Below, piece after piece: positions 1 through 11,852 of a stretch of 64,000 nt of DNA. Position 1 is the stretch's first letter. Each line of letters starts with the position of its first letter. The translations under genes and the position numbers were made by a program. The notes below the pieces were generated by a model. It ran no database searches, was not told the origin of the DNA, and saw only the letters and a program-made list of their open reading frames with translations. The stretch is from Multifurca ochricompacta (taxonomy: Eukaryota; Basidiomycota; Agaricomycetes; Russulales; Russulaceae): positions 434,001 to 498,000 of the forward strand of contig WTXG01000010.1 in assembly GCA_022496185.1 (NCBI GenBank), read 5' to 3'.

Positions 1-740
1 CAAGTTGGCATGAAAGGTAACGAGAACCCCTCGAGTTGAGAATCGAGGTTTGACACATGCGATAGCATCAGACTTGAGTACGATCACAAGGCCAGCTGGA
101 GTGGTCAGGGAGTTGAGTTCGCTATATATATATAAAAAAAAAAAGGCGGATATATTAGCCAAACACCACGGTGGTGGTGGTGGTGTCGTTCGAGAAAAAA
201 AGAAAAACAAATAAATTTGCTAACGCTAGTAGTGCCTTGAATTCTTCATCGCTAGGACGACAAAACTTGGTCGTTCGTATGTGAAGAGTGAGAAGGAACA
301 AAGGAATGCGAAAGAAATCTTCAAAATCCATCAAGTGATCGTTATCCCATCCATTACACACCGAGACAGCTGCCTGAATCGACAACCCAAAAAAAAAAAA
401 AAACCTTCAGTTAATATACTCGCGGGCTCTCTGCCTGAATAAAAGTAGTACGTACTTCGGCATTCTCTTGCGACAAGACCTCTTGCAAGGGCGGTATCTC
501 GTATCTCGTCCCACCCAAACCCTTTGACACTGAAAGGCGCACAAAATTCAGGGCGGAGAGCTGGGAACGAGTGGCCTGCAGATTGGGGGTGCTGGTCATC
601 TGGCGCCTACGAAGCACGTGATAGTGGAAAGTATGCCCTGCGCCCTTCAGGATCTCATTCACAAGCTCAGGAGACAATGCGCGTTTATCAAGACCTGAGA
701 CTCCGGCATCTTGGTTTCCAGCAGAAAGACCATGAAACAT
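1..740 (-). CDS. Hypothetical protein, 3' part beyond the window edge
   Basis: I do not recognise this protein. Three exons join in one frame: 740-420, 373-225 and 121-1, read leftwards. The first intron (419-374) runs from GTATAT to TTCAG and the second (224-122) from GTTAGC to ATATAG. The frame stays open through the last exon to the window edge, so the C-terminus is missing. The start at 740 is the first ATG of the open frame; a second ATG lies a few codons inside. There is no signal peptide, membrane segment or familiar motif. Coding is supported by the agreement of frame across two splice junctions and by the fully open 121-base terminal exon. The upstream 1.26 kb is shared head-to-head with the penta-EF-hand gene. 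Confidence is fair that a gene exists and low on its exact start. Confidence 0.5.
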
Positions 741-2003
741 TTCTCAGGGAATTTTTATGGTTAATGCTTCTGTTTAGAGTTTAGAGAGAGAGACTCCGAC
801 CGACCTGTTCCTGGGTAGAGAGGATAGCGCGGAGTGAAGGATAAGCAAGGAAAGCTGCAAGAGGCTCGTGCACAAATATAGCGGCACGAAATAGTAAACC
901 TCGTGACAGCATTGTTGGGTCCAGGCCGTACACGCACGCATCCGCAGAAGAAGCTGAAGTCTGTGGGACGTGGGACATGGGATGGACGACGCAATGTTAA
1001 GAAGCGCTCGAATCACGTGACATGAACTGGGAGGTTCCCTTCCCAGCTTCCCAGATTTGAGCCAGAATGATGGGGCTAAAAGGCGAATTGAAGAAGGGAG
1101 ATGATGGCCTTGCTTCCGCCTCATGCAACCCGCATGTTGTACGTACGTACGTACGCATACGCATATCTCCGCAAGTAGCAATCCTAAAAAGAGTTTCATT
1201 CTGTACGCAGTAGATCAGTCAGTCAGTCGATCAGTCCGCCGCAGTTCGATTTCCTTCCCCTCTTTACACGTTAAAAGATCGGATGAACCGCAGACCACGC
1301 AAGGTCCCATGATCACAGAAAATTTTTAGAATCGGCAGTTGCCATGCCTGTGCGATAGTGGAGTTTTTTCGTGTTTGTTAAAGGCTGAGCTGAGCCTTTC
1401 ATGACCAGTGACCAGTGCGCCCGGAGGAGGACGAGTGTTTCTCTCTCCTTCCGGGGACATGGCCACTTATACATTGCACAGCTAGCAATTTGTTAGCCAC
1501 CGCCCTGGCCATTCCGAGGGTTGGCTTGGCTAGAGGTTGCGACGAGACGGGACGAGATGAATTTTAGATGGGGTTCAAAGACTGGGTAGCTGGAAGAACG
1601 TGAGCCACCAGAGAGATGATTATCCCCCCTCCTATTGTGTAAATTACTCTCCCTTGACCACCACCTCCTGAAACGTCACCATTATCGAAAGTGAAGCCGC
1701 CGTTACTGCTGGGATCCCATCATGAGGTCGGTTAGACTGGCGGCTCGATTTAAATTTAGATTCAGATTCAATCAATTTGGCCACGTGTCTAAGGTACTAA
1801 CTCAGGTGAAACTAAAAATAGGTTGGTTGGATTGGAACGACAGACATCGACACAGAACCCAGATCACAGATCACAGCATTCATAAATATACAATAAATGG
1901 GCTATGCAATTGTAACGATTAAGTACAAAAACGCGTTAAAAAGCGCTTGCAAATTACCACAGTACTTTCCCTCCCTCTCCCTCCACTCAATCCCTAATCC
2001 TGA
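741..2003. other. Intergenic region between two divergent genes
   Basis: This stretch separates the partial leftmost gene (-) from the first penta-EF-hand gene (+), so it probably holds both promoters. I see short ACGT tandem units near 1140-1156 and CACGTG-like motifs near 1013-1020 and 1782, but no convincing ORF or RNA gene. Confidence 0.5.
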
Positions 2004-3422
2004 AGATGCCCACAATCATTCAAAGGGTAAGGTCATGGACCCATACATGTACTTTGCAAGTTATGATCTGACACTCTAAATTTCGTAACAGCTCACTGGT
2101 AGCGTTAAGAAAAAAGAGCAAAAAGAGCAGAGACGGCGATATGGACCAACCTTGGGGATCCCGAATCAAGTTCCGCCAAACCAACCACCTTCAGAACCTT
2201 TGCACCCGTATTCGCCGCAGCCGGTGGGTACGTACCCTCATTGGGGAGAAGCCTCCACTCGACCAGCTGTCTCTCTGCCCACCACACATGTAAATACCCA
2301 GGATGATGAGTGAGTTGTGGACTCTGAGGTGTCTTTGAACAAACTTTCGCTTACTTCGGGGAAGACATTTAGCTTGGTTTATCGCCATTGACCAGGACAA
2401 TAGTGGACAAGTATCCGCTGAGGAGCTGCGTTCGTTTGGGTCCCCCCCCCCCCTTCTCTCACTTGAATTGAATCTCTCAAAAAGAAAATTTCCTTACACA
2501 GAGAGCGCACTCATGAATGGATATGGTGGCAAGCGTATGTGTGTCTTATTTAAGTCGTTCGATTTGAATTTTTTGGCTAATCTTTGTACGTCCGTCCTGT
2601 CTACCCCCGTAGGATTTTCTGCTGACACTGTGAATTACTTGATGAGCATTTTCGTACGTGTTGATCTGGTCGCCCTTTTCTTCTCCTTGTTTTTGGCCAC
2701 TACTTCTAAGTTCCGTTGTTCTCCGATTTGAAAAGGACTTGGATGGAAGCGGCGAAATTGGGATCGAAGAAGTGAGTGAGATCGCACACACCCACTCTCC
2801 CTCTGCGATCACACAGTTTCTAATTATTTACGACCAACCCGCCTATGCCATGCAACGGTATAGTTCAAACCATTGTGGGACTATGTCAGGGTATGGAATT
2901 CGTTAGGGGAGACTTCCAGACCTTGTCTTAAAGGACGCTTTGTTCTCGTAGCAATGGCGCGTGATGTTCGACTCTTTTGACGATAATCAAGACGGCATCA
3001 TAGATGCTGGTGAACTAGCCAATGCACTCAACCATTACGAGTACGCTTCGACAATTACTCTCTTTCTACAACTTTTTTTTTTTTTCTGAAAGGACTCATT
3101 TCATTTCATTCATCTGATAGCCTGCATGTTGGCCCGGCCATCATCGACATTCTAGTTCGTAAATATGGTGCGTGGTGAATAACTCATCCTGTCAGCTAAG
3201 GATACGAGAACGCCATTTTATTTTATTTAATTTTAATTGACAGGGACATACCCTTCTATGCCCTCGGGTGGTCGAATGAACAAAGGATTACCACAAATTG
3301 AATTGGATCGATTCGTCTGTGCCTGCGTCGTCGTACAACAGATGTGTGTGTTGTATGAGCGGTGTAATGCTGGCCAAGTCAGTCGAGACGAATTCCTCCT
3401 TTCAATCTTACGGCTTCCTTAA
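2004..3422 (+). CDS. Penta-EF-hand calcium-binding protein, copy 1 (ALG-2/sorcin/Pef1-like)
   Basis: Calcium-binding protein of the penta-EF-hand family, whose members bind Ca2+ and partner proteins at membranes and in secretory or cell-cycle control. Exons: 2004-2024, 2092-2309, 2365-2429, 2502-2534, 2613-2653, 2736-2771, 2864-2890, 2952-3040, 3121-3167, 3244-3422; they sum to 756 nt (251 codons plus stop) with consistent phase. A Pro-rich N-terminal segment (about residues 20-75) precedes the EF-hands, as usual for the family. EF-hand loops visible: IDQDNSGQVSAEE (loop 1), DLDGSGEIGIEE (loop 2) and FDDNQDGIIDAGE (loop 3). The C-terminal LDRFVCACVVVQQM segment is a family hallmark. The first 21-nt exon and the start are the least certain parts. 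A paralogue with nearly the same exon lengths lies at 56343-57841. Confidence 0.85.
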
Positions 3423-4238
3423 GGAGAGGGGACGAGAGACAGAACTGAAATCTGGCATTTTCGTCACGAACTCAAAGTCTTCATTGAGCGCGCCTGCGTA
3501 TGATAATAACAAAGCATCTCACGTTGGCCGTGTCTTGATGTAGCTCTCAATGGACAAAGGAGGTTTGTGGATATATACCTATATACATGTATAATAGGTT
3601 GGGTGTCTTTTTGTCTGGGGTTTACAAGTTGGGTTTATATTCCCACGTCTAACCAAGAGGCACTGCATTCGGTTAGAGGGTCTAAGAGGGTGTATTCACT
3701 GTCTTCACTTGTCAAACGATGATTAATTGTGGGTGTGAGAGTTACGAGTCTTAAAGTAGCAGAGTCTAACACGAGTCGTGCAATGTTTGAAGATTGGGGA
3801 TCAGTATCAACTTGGTACGAAGGAAGAAGAAGCCTGAGGACAATTGAAAAAAGTGTCAAGTAGGGTTAGGACATTGCAACAATAATAATTTAATTGGTCT
3901 AGTTTGTATGCTTAATTATAAATTATTATTCAGCGGTACCGCACCTGCCCGCAACCCAGTTTAAAAAAAAAAGGGAAAAAGAAGAGAAAAAAAATAAAAA
4001 TAAAAATAAAAAGAAGTGTTGTGTCCTTTTGTTCCCTTGGAAATCATCCATACGAGAACGCGGCTAACTGAAGACCCCTCTCCCCCGTCGTCCCATCCTC
4101 TCTGTCCCACCTTTTTCTCATCTTCATCTTCAACTTTTTTTTTTTTTAAAAATAACCCCCTCCCCCCCTCCCCCTCCAAAAAAAAAAGGTCTATTCGAAT
4201 CCTTCACTTTTCTCTTTTATTGATTCAGATCCGTAAAA

Positions 4239-4271
<33 letters not shown>

Positions 4272-5210
4272 GAAAAAAGCGATGATCGACACGTAATATA
4301 TAATAATAATAATTGTTGATATTTTAGCACAACAGCACAGCTTAGGATTCTAACAATCATTCTTCTTAAACTCAAAAAAAAAAATAAAAAAATAAAAAAA
4401 GCCTAATGAGAAAGAAAGAGAGAGAAAAACATCGTACCTCTGAGGTGTATAGGAAAAGTTCAATCATTTCATTTCATTTCATCATTTCAAGGCAAAATGC
4501 GGCGGCGGCGGCGGCGGCAGTCCTCCCTCCCCTACCCCCCCCCATTAGGGTCAAGTTGCTTTGTCGCTTTGTCACTTTTCTTATTTTTTTTTCTTTTTTC
4601 TTTAATAGGTTGGTCAGAAATAAATCGCTGCTTGAAAAGTGATCTTCGGGATACAAGAAATTTCGAATTTCGAGATCAGTTTTTTTTTTAGAGAGAGAGA
4701 GAAGCTAATGCAAGCCATCTCTCGCCCCTTTAGAATTTTTTGTTTGGTATAATCTTCATTCTTTTTTTTTTTGGGGGGGGGGGGGGGGGGGAAGTGCTCC
4801 TAATACGCGGTCTCGGCCGCTATATAAAAACTTTAGACCCCAGAACATCACAATCCTACTCTATTTCACTACATTCCATCCATAATTCACGACGATCATT
4901 CTTGTTTGTCTTGTGCTTCTTACGTATGCGAGTATCTTACCAAAAAAAAAAAAAAATTGAAATGTGTTTAAAACCCACCCTTAATCTTACAATATACAAA
5001 TTCAAAAAAAAAAAAAAAAAAAAACAAACAACAGAGAAATCATAACAGGTCATCAAAAAAAAAGTTAAAAAGGAGCAAACCAAGCAAACCACCCCCCCCC
5101 CCCCCACCCCCTCTAGCCAAGCAAAAAGGCATCAGCAGGGTGGTGGACCCCGTTCGAGGAGGAAGTAGGGTAATGGAGGAGACAGAGGAGGGGAGAGGCG
5201 GAGGGTGGAC
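3423..5210. other. Intergenic, rich in homopolymers and simple repeats
   Basis: The 3' ends of the penta-EF-hand gene (+) and the membrane-protein gene (-) converge here. I see no gene. The region is full of long A, T, G and C runs: poly-T near 4243-4271, a G run near 4771-4791, A runs near 4943-4955 and 5005-5023, C runs near 5091-5105. A short CGG tandem repeat lies near 4499-4516. Homopolymer lengths here are likely unreliable in the assembly. Confidence 0.6.
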
Positions 5211-6490
5211 TCAAATGACATCTCGAGCAATGTCAAAAGGAGGACGTAGATCATCATCATTCCCCTTCTTCTTCTCCTGCATCGGGCTTAACGGTAAAGC
5301 CCGATGATCACCAAATATAACCGCCGCCGCCGCGCGTGTCGCCTTTCGACGTCTGACGCGCGCCATCCAGAGCCAAAGCCCCACTGAACCAGCGATGAAG
5401 AGAAGACCACCAAGAACGCCCCCAATGATGGCCCCTATCATTTTACCCTTGTTGCTGCTGCTGTCGTTGCTACTCCCACCGTTTGATGAGGGTAATTGAG
5501 TAGGTGAGAGACCTGGAACGACCGTTTGCGTTGTGGTTGGAGCTGGAACTACGGCTAGTGTACCGGGTTGGCCGCCGATGACTTCTATGTTATCTGGGGT
5601 GTGGTTAGGAGTAAAATCCCCTGCGGTATGGGGGGGGGGGGGGGGGGCGTATGAAACTCACCGCCTACTTGATATGCCAAGACGGGATCCCATGTTCCTT
5701 CCGTCTATAGATAAAGATTTAAAAAATAAATAAATAAAAGGTGACGTGGGGAGGCGTGTGTGGAAGCTTACGGTTATATTGAGAAAGGCCCATTCTGGAA
5801 CGCTCGTTTCCGCCGGAATGATGTTTGAGAACCTGTAGTAAACAGCGAGATATTTAGAAGATCAGATTGGCTGAGGCAGGCGAGGGAATGAAAGGTAGGA
5901 CTTTACGTTGTTAGAGGGTCAATGGCGGTACAATTTTGAGTCCAAGATGACCATCTATATTGCGGAAGAAGATTATTGAAAAGTGCGCGACTCGTGGAAA
6001 AAGTTTTAAAGTAACACGTACGGGAACCATTTGGCACCTTGACATGCATCGCAAGCGCTCATGAGCGAGTACACGACCGTATTACACTTGCACAAATCCG
6101 ATGCATCACCGGGTCCGGTCGGTCCGGTGTACGAATTGCCAGAGTCCAAAGTTGGGATCGTAAATACTGTTTAATAATAATAAGATTGAGATAGGGATTC
6201 AATCGTCGTTGGCCACTCCTTCTCCCCTTACCTCCGTGATTACATGCACCTTGAAGATAAGCGGCGATGGCGCAAGGGCTTTGTCCGAATGAGTTGAATG
6301 ACTTGGGGAGGGTGAGAGAGGGAGAAGGAGGAGGCGGAGGTTAATCGGGAATCGATTAGCGAGTGAAGACGATTTGATATGATCAACCCACCCAAGACCA
6401 TGTCGTAGGACAAGTAGGGTACACAAGTTGAGCATCTACGAGTCGCGAGGCCAGCAAAAAAAGGAACGTTGCGAGGGAGATCTTGGACAT
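5211..6490 (-). CDS. Secreted/single-pass membrane protein with Cys-rich ectodomain, paralogue 1
   Basis: Predicted type I membrane protein of unknown function. Exons, read leftwards: 6490-6392, 6301-6232, 6166-6022, 5954-5907, 5832-5772, 5704-5662, 5620-5211; total 876 nt (291 codons plus stop), all phases consistent. Residues 1-20 form a signal peptide ending near RLVDAQ. The ectodomain has the motifs CKCNTVVYSLMSACDACQG and a W-S-W / W-A-F-L-N-I-T region, then a Ser/Thr/Pro-rich stalk. One transmembrane helix follows (near MIGAIIGGVLGGLLFIAGSV), then an Arg/Lys stop-transfer and a cytoplasmic tail of about 50 residues. Exon lengths 70, 48, 61 and 43 are identical to the paralogue at 9008-10548, which confirms the model. 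The two genes are head-to-head. Such proteins are common in agaricomycetes, but I know no assigned role. Confidence 0.85.
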
Positions 6491-9007
6491 CGTTGCGTTG
6501 TACGTGTAAAGGAAGTGAAGGGAGGGGAGGGGGGGGGGATGAAAAGGAGAGAGAGAGAAGAGAGGGGAAAGGAGAAAGGAAGGAGGGGAGGGAAGGCCAA
6601 AAAGGATCCGATCCGCCCTTCCTCTTCTATATCTACACGGACTTGGCGCCGCGCCTCATCTTTCCAATTGACGTTTAGGGTTGGGGAGGGGAAGGAAGGG
6701 GAGGGAAGGAGAGGAGGGAGGGGGAGAGGGGGGGGCAGGGAGAACACCGGACTCTGGGTGGGAGGCCAATGGGCGTATCTCCTTTGACTTTTCTTATCTC
6801 TTCCTTTATCGGGGTTAGACCCAACCAAAGCCCAACATGACCAACATGACAACTTTTTTTTTTCACCTTGACCGACGCTCGCTGCTCGCTTTGCTATTGT
6901 TACTGGCTGGCTGTGACGTTTCCGTGCTATTGATGCACTTTAGTTTACTTTTGACCCTGATGGGTAGGGGGGAGGCGGCGTCTCCTAAAAACTACATGAA
7001 CGTAGTTTTTGATGTCCGTGTTCCATCACCACGTATTCATGTATGCATCATGTTTACAGCCTCACGGCAAAATCTTGACACACTTGACATCTGTTGAGTC
7101 GTTATACGAGACCGACTAATCAACAAATAATAGCGGGGGGAGCGGACGTTTGTTTGGGTTTAACCCCAACCTAAGTGTCCGGCCCGTAGAACTTTCAAAG
7201 CAGATAAGCAAACGAACCAGGGGGGGAAGAGAGGAACTTTGTATCCATTTTGAGCTCACTCGCTGCAACTGGCGATGGTAACAATTTATCAGAGAGAAGA
7301 AGTCCCTCTCCCTTTTCTTTTCCTAATTCCTCCATCTCAGGTGATCCACTAACACTCAAAAATCAAAATTAAAAAATCGAAATCAAAATCCCCCCTTCCA
7401 TACGTCTTTTTTTTCTTATCTCACTCACAAGGAGCAAGGCTGGCTGGTCATCTGTATCGGTTCATGATATCGTCATATCATATCAACGGAGCACGGTTAT
7501 GTATGTATGTATGTGTGTGTGTATGTGTGTGTTTGACACAAGTAAGGCCGGTCCATATAATGGATCCCGTACCAAACACATAGTACAAAGTACAATGGAA
7601 CCCGCTCTCCGTCATGTCGCCATGGGATCTTAGCTTCTTACCTACCTGCCTACCTACGCGAGCTTCCCGTCTTGACTCGAGAATTATTTTTTTTGCAGTT
7701 TTCCCTTTTAACGCTTTATATTACATATATGGTACTGAAAGAGGTTGGTAACTCCGCCCCAAAGCCAAGCGGCAATCACTCACCGGTCTGTTCCGTTGTC
7801 TCCGCGAACCACCGAGAAGTGTTTGTGTGTAGCTTGGCTAGCGCTTACCCTTTTCTTCCCACTTGGCCTTTCCCCCGTCCTCCTCCATCCCCTCCTCAAA
7901 ATCGGTTTCTACTCTAAGAGGCAGCAGCATCGTGAATAGTGAAAGTTAATCAGTATTTCAACTATAAGGAAGGAAGGAAAGGAAAGGAAGAATAAGCCCC
8001 CCTCCCCCCCCCATGTCCACCTTCATCGATTTTCCCACGAGTGGCAATCACCAAAAAGTCATGGTTCTTTTTTTATTTGATCCATAACGAGTAGGAAATG
8101 GGGTAATTTCCCCCGCCGCCCAATGTCTTATGATGATGACCAGAAGTGCGATGATGATTTGGTGGAAGGAAGGGGGGAATTTTTTGTTTTCCTGTGCCGC
8201 CGTGGACGAACAAATTGATATCTTTTTTTTTTCATTCATTTCATGTCAATTGATTCATGTGTACGTTGATCGCACGCAACAGGCGAGAGAGACGAGGAAA
8301 CTATGAGAGCTTCTTCATCCCCATACTTCCGAAAGGGATCATAAAGAGCGGATTTGGAGACAACCCGTGATAAATCATTATAATTATAATCGATGGTCGG
8401 TCGGTTGGTTGACATTCCCCAACCCAACCCAACTTCTTTGATGATGACGACGACGACGACAACATTGTCACACGAGTAAGTTGATTCAAGGCGGGGGCGA
8501 TACCATCATAGATCATATATCATGATCGTTTTACTCTCTCTCTCAACACACTCGACGGGGCACGGTGTCTTCAGCAGTCTCCCCTCCCCCCTCCCCGTTC
8601 GTCTTGTTCACCCCTTACCCCTTGTATGGATTTTTTGACGTACGGCAGTTCCTGAATAAATAAATCATGTGTCCCTGAGATTTGAGATGGGTTAGGGTAA
8701 GGGTATAAGGATAGATATAGAAAGGGCTTTTTAGCTCTGGATTGATAATTATATTTATATATATTATTATTATTATTATGGCGGTGCCTGGCCACGGGGT
8801 GGTTGGGTGGGTGGAGGAGGCAGTTCACCCTCGTCGCAATTCACGTCAATTGTGCGGCTGTATCCCCAATCCCCCCTCACCCTCACCCTTTGGCTGTTTA
8901 TACGATCCGCGATAAAAGGTCTATTCGATCAACCAACAACAAATGTTTTTGAGCGCCGTGCCCATTTTCCCCTCCCCCTCCTCCCCCTTTCCTCCACTTC
9001 CCATCCC
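6491..9007. other. Intergenic region between the divergent paralogues
   Basis: 2.5 kb between two head-to-head paralogous membrane-protein genes; presumably both promoters. It holds purine-rich tracts (6520-6600 and 6680-6740), a (GTAT)/(GT) microsatellite near 7498-7532 and a short trinucleotide (GAC) run near 8440-8460. I see no coding exon or RNA gene. Confidence 0.5.
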
Positions 9008-10548
9008 ATGATGATAATGAGGTCCTCGTTGTCAACACGAACGCCAAGTCTTCTTACCCTCACCACCACCTCCCTTCTCTTCCTTGCTGGATCCTCAATC
9101 GCTCAAATCAATTCTCCGGATTGTAGTTTAGCGTGGAAATGGGTATGGGCTTCATTTTTTTTTTTCATTTTTTTTTTTTAACGAGGAACATTTATATATA
9201 TATATATATAGTCTTTCAACTCACTTGGTCAAAATGCATGTACGGTCGCTGCGTATTTGATGGCAACATGTAATGGAGGAGGTGAGTATCCATTCTATCT
9301 TTTTTCCTAAAATTTTATTCCTGCTCTCATCTCTCTCTTCTCCCTAGCGTTTACCATCTCGGCCCTTCAGCCTGGATACTCGTATACAGGTCCCAGTGGT
9401 ATCGACGATGGAAATCTGTGCAAGTGTAACACCATCACCTATTCGCTTATAAGTGCGTGCGACGCATGTCAGGGAGAAACGTGGACACCGTATGTCCGCC
9501 CAATCCTCGTTTTTTTTTTTTTGCCTCAATTTGCTTTTTTTTTCAGCTGGACGGAATATTCATTTAATTGCACGAAAGTTATGCCCCCGTCAACGTGAGT
9601 TTAAAAAAAAAAATCTGTTTTTTTTTTAAGCCGAGTCATTATATGACGGGGGTATATATACAGTTTCCCTAATGCTGTGCCTTCAGGGACACGTGTACCA
9701 CAATGGGCTCTTCTTGATATCACAGTTCGTTTATTTATTATACGTCATTTTTTAACAATGCGGTTACTAACGTTTCCCCTCACCAGCCCGAGAACAGCTG
9801 GAATGCCAGTACATCATTCACCATTGGCGGTTAGTAAATCCTTCGCGGCGGAGGGGTTTGACGGGTTTTTTGACGTTTTTCTTTTACCCCTCTCTAGATA
9901 CTCCCGAGATAGCCCCCGGTGCAATACTTTCTCCCTCAGGTTCTTCCACCTCATCTCCATCCATCTCATCCTCCACATCTTCTTCCCGAATCTCATCCAC
10001 CTCTACCATCATCGTCGTACCCACCCCTACGCCCGCTCCTTCCGGGAGTAAATCCAATACGGGGCTATCGCAGGTGGGGTTGTCGGTGGTATTGCTGCGA
10101 TCGCGATTGCCGGTCTCGCCGTTTTCTTCTGGCAAAGACGAAGGAAGCCACAGGCTCCTTCTTCTGCCTTTGCGGGGGAAGGTACGTCTGGGGTACGGCC
10201 GCATTCGTCTTATTATCAAGCACCACCACCACCAATGGGAGAGTTCCGTCCACCGATGTCGGATGATGGAACGTTTGTTACACCAGGGACACCCCCAATG
10301 AAGATCTACGTAAGGGTCTTTTTTTTTTCCCCCTCTTTCAATAATAATTGATATTGTAATAGGATCCGAACGACCCAACTACATTTCCTGGGTACCAGCC
10401 TTCGTCAGAAGCAGCTCATGTACCTTATATAGGAAATGGAAATGGAAATGGAAGCGGAACTTTCAACAGTGTCAATACTTTGGCTAATATGCAGACTTCG
10501 CGACCTCAAGGTGGAGGAGGAGGATATCATGGTTTACCCACAGTGTGA
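9008..10548 (+). CDS. Secreted/single-pass membrane protein, paralogue 2, with a 1-nt frameshift
   Basis: Paralogue of the gene at 5211-6490. Exons: 9008-9142, 9212-9281, 9348-9489, 9547-9594, 9664-9724, 9787-9829, 9898-10309, 10363-10548. The signal peptide comes from exon 1. The ectodomain carries CKCNTITYSLISACDACQG, and a Ser/Thr/Pro-rich stalk follows. The transmembrane helix (GGVVGGIAAIAIAGLAVFFW) is followed by RRRKPQ and a Pro/Gly/Asn-rich cytoplasmic tail. The transmembrane frame is one base off from the stalk frame. One extra G in the GGGG run at 10061-10064 would join them and would also make exon 7 end in phase at the next donor. That points to a homopolymer miscall or a young frameshift. 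The ATG at 9008 is first; another follows immediately and a third three codons in. Confidence 0.8.
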
Positions 10549-11599
10549 TTTTCTCATACATACGTACGTACGGACGGACGGTGTACTGTCAATTGCTTTT
10601 TTTTAATTTATTTCAAGTGATGGAGTCAACTTTAAATTTTTTCCGATATCCCCCACTGACTTTTTTTTTTTTTTTTTCATTAGTCCCCTTTCCCCCCTCC
10701 ATAGTTGTACCTTTTTTGCTCGCTTTACACAACTCGTTTACGCCAATTCTGATGACACAATACGGCCCCCTCTTTTTTTTTTTAACAACAAAAAATGAAT
10801 GAGTGAGGAGAAGGCAGAATTATCAACCACAACCAAAAACTCACTTAAACCATATATAGGACAGTAAATAAATATAAATCCGGTTTTTTGAACTTTTTTT
10901 TTTTTAAGGACCGGGATCGGGCGACGATCAAACAAGTACAGCGCCCATCCAAAAAGAAAACCCCCCCATTAATATTAATGGGTTTGGGGAGATCTTTCTT
11001 CAAACACCCAAACCCAAACCGCCAACGTCAAAAAGCCCAGCCCAAAAGGGGACAAGGGATTTGGGGGGTGAGTGTGAGTGGGGGCGGAAACATTCCCCGG
11101 TTGACCCTTGTTTGTTTTTTATTCTGGCTTCCCCCCATTGAATTGAACAAGAAAAAGAAATAGTGGCGGGTGGCGGGTGGCGGTGTGAGTGTTGTTGTAA
11201 ACACTCTGGTCATCAGGGAACTTACCCCGAAAGGAAAGAAAAACACCGTATCGATCATCATGGGTTGGGTATAAATTGTTCGCTTATCAGATCAGAACGT
11301 TGTGTTGTTCAACATTTATAAATAATAAAACCACCCGAGGTTTAGTATCAGCGACCTCTCTCTCCTCCTCTATCACAACCAATGTCGTCCTATTTCTAAC
11401 TATAAAAAAAATGCTCAACCGCCTCAAAAAAACAAAAAAACAAAAAAAAAAAAACATTGTCTTCCCCCCTCATTTATCGAGTCCTCCAAGGGGCTTTTCG
11501 ACAGCCTGGTTTATTATATTGTCAAACAACATGTGGCAAAATCTCGATACCGATAGAGATATATCTGGAACTTGAACGATAATATGCAAGTGGCCCTCC
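10549..11599. other. Intergenic, no gene seen
   Basis: 3' flank of the membrane-protein gene, with ACGT tandem units near 10558-10570 and several T and A homopolymers. I find no supported gene. Confidence 0.5.
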
Positions 11600-11852
11600 T
11601 TTGGAGCTGCTTTTTTTTTTTTTTCCAGTATTTGGAGAGCTCCTCGGCAAGGTGGAGGACCTGAACGGTTCCATTTCCATGTAACGCAATATCAGACAGA
11701 CTCAGTAGGGCAGGGGGGTTATCATACTTTTTCACAAGATCATCGATGTGCAGTAATTTCAACAACTTCCAAAGAGTGGGTTGATCTGCTGCGAGGTGGT
11801 CCAACTCAGGAGCTTTCTTGGTCTTGATGGCATCTGATCGATTGGATTCCAT
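11600..11852 (-). pseudogene. Degraded Crinkler (CRN) ubiquitin-like header fragment
   Basis: On the minus strand a short frame from 11852 reads like the middle of a CRN N-terminal header: IKTKKAPELDHLAADQPTLW matches the pattern IKEKQSPDLNHVAASKLIVW of the clear CRN gene at 16.7-16.9 kb. After that, similarity fades into a poly-Lys stretch made by an A-run. The N-terminal third of the domain and any downstream effector domain are absent. I read it as a relic of a CRN copy. It could also be a chance resemblance, as the matched span is only about 25 residues. Confidence 0.45.

Noticed and set aside
774..1199. Minus-strand open frame of about 140 codons with a hydrophobic start
   Set aside because: It has no splice support, homology or codon character and lies in a divergent promoter region with simple repeats; overlapping frames on the same strand are equally open.
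1200..1260. Possible tRNA (GTTCGATTT-like T-arm)
   Set aside because: No acceptor or anticodon stem could be formed around it.
6436..6852. Overlapping long frames on both strands
   Set aside because: They come from a GA/CT-rich low-complexity tract immediately upstream of the membrane-protein start; such tracts lack stops by composition.
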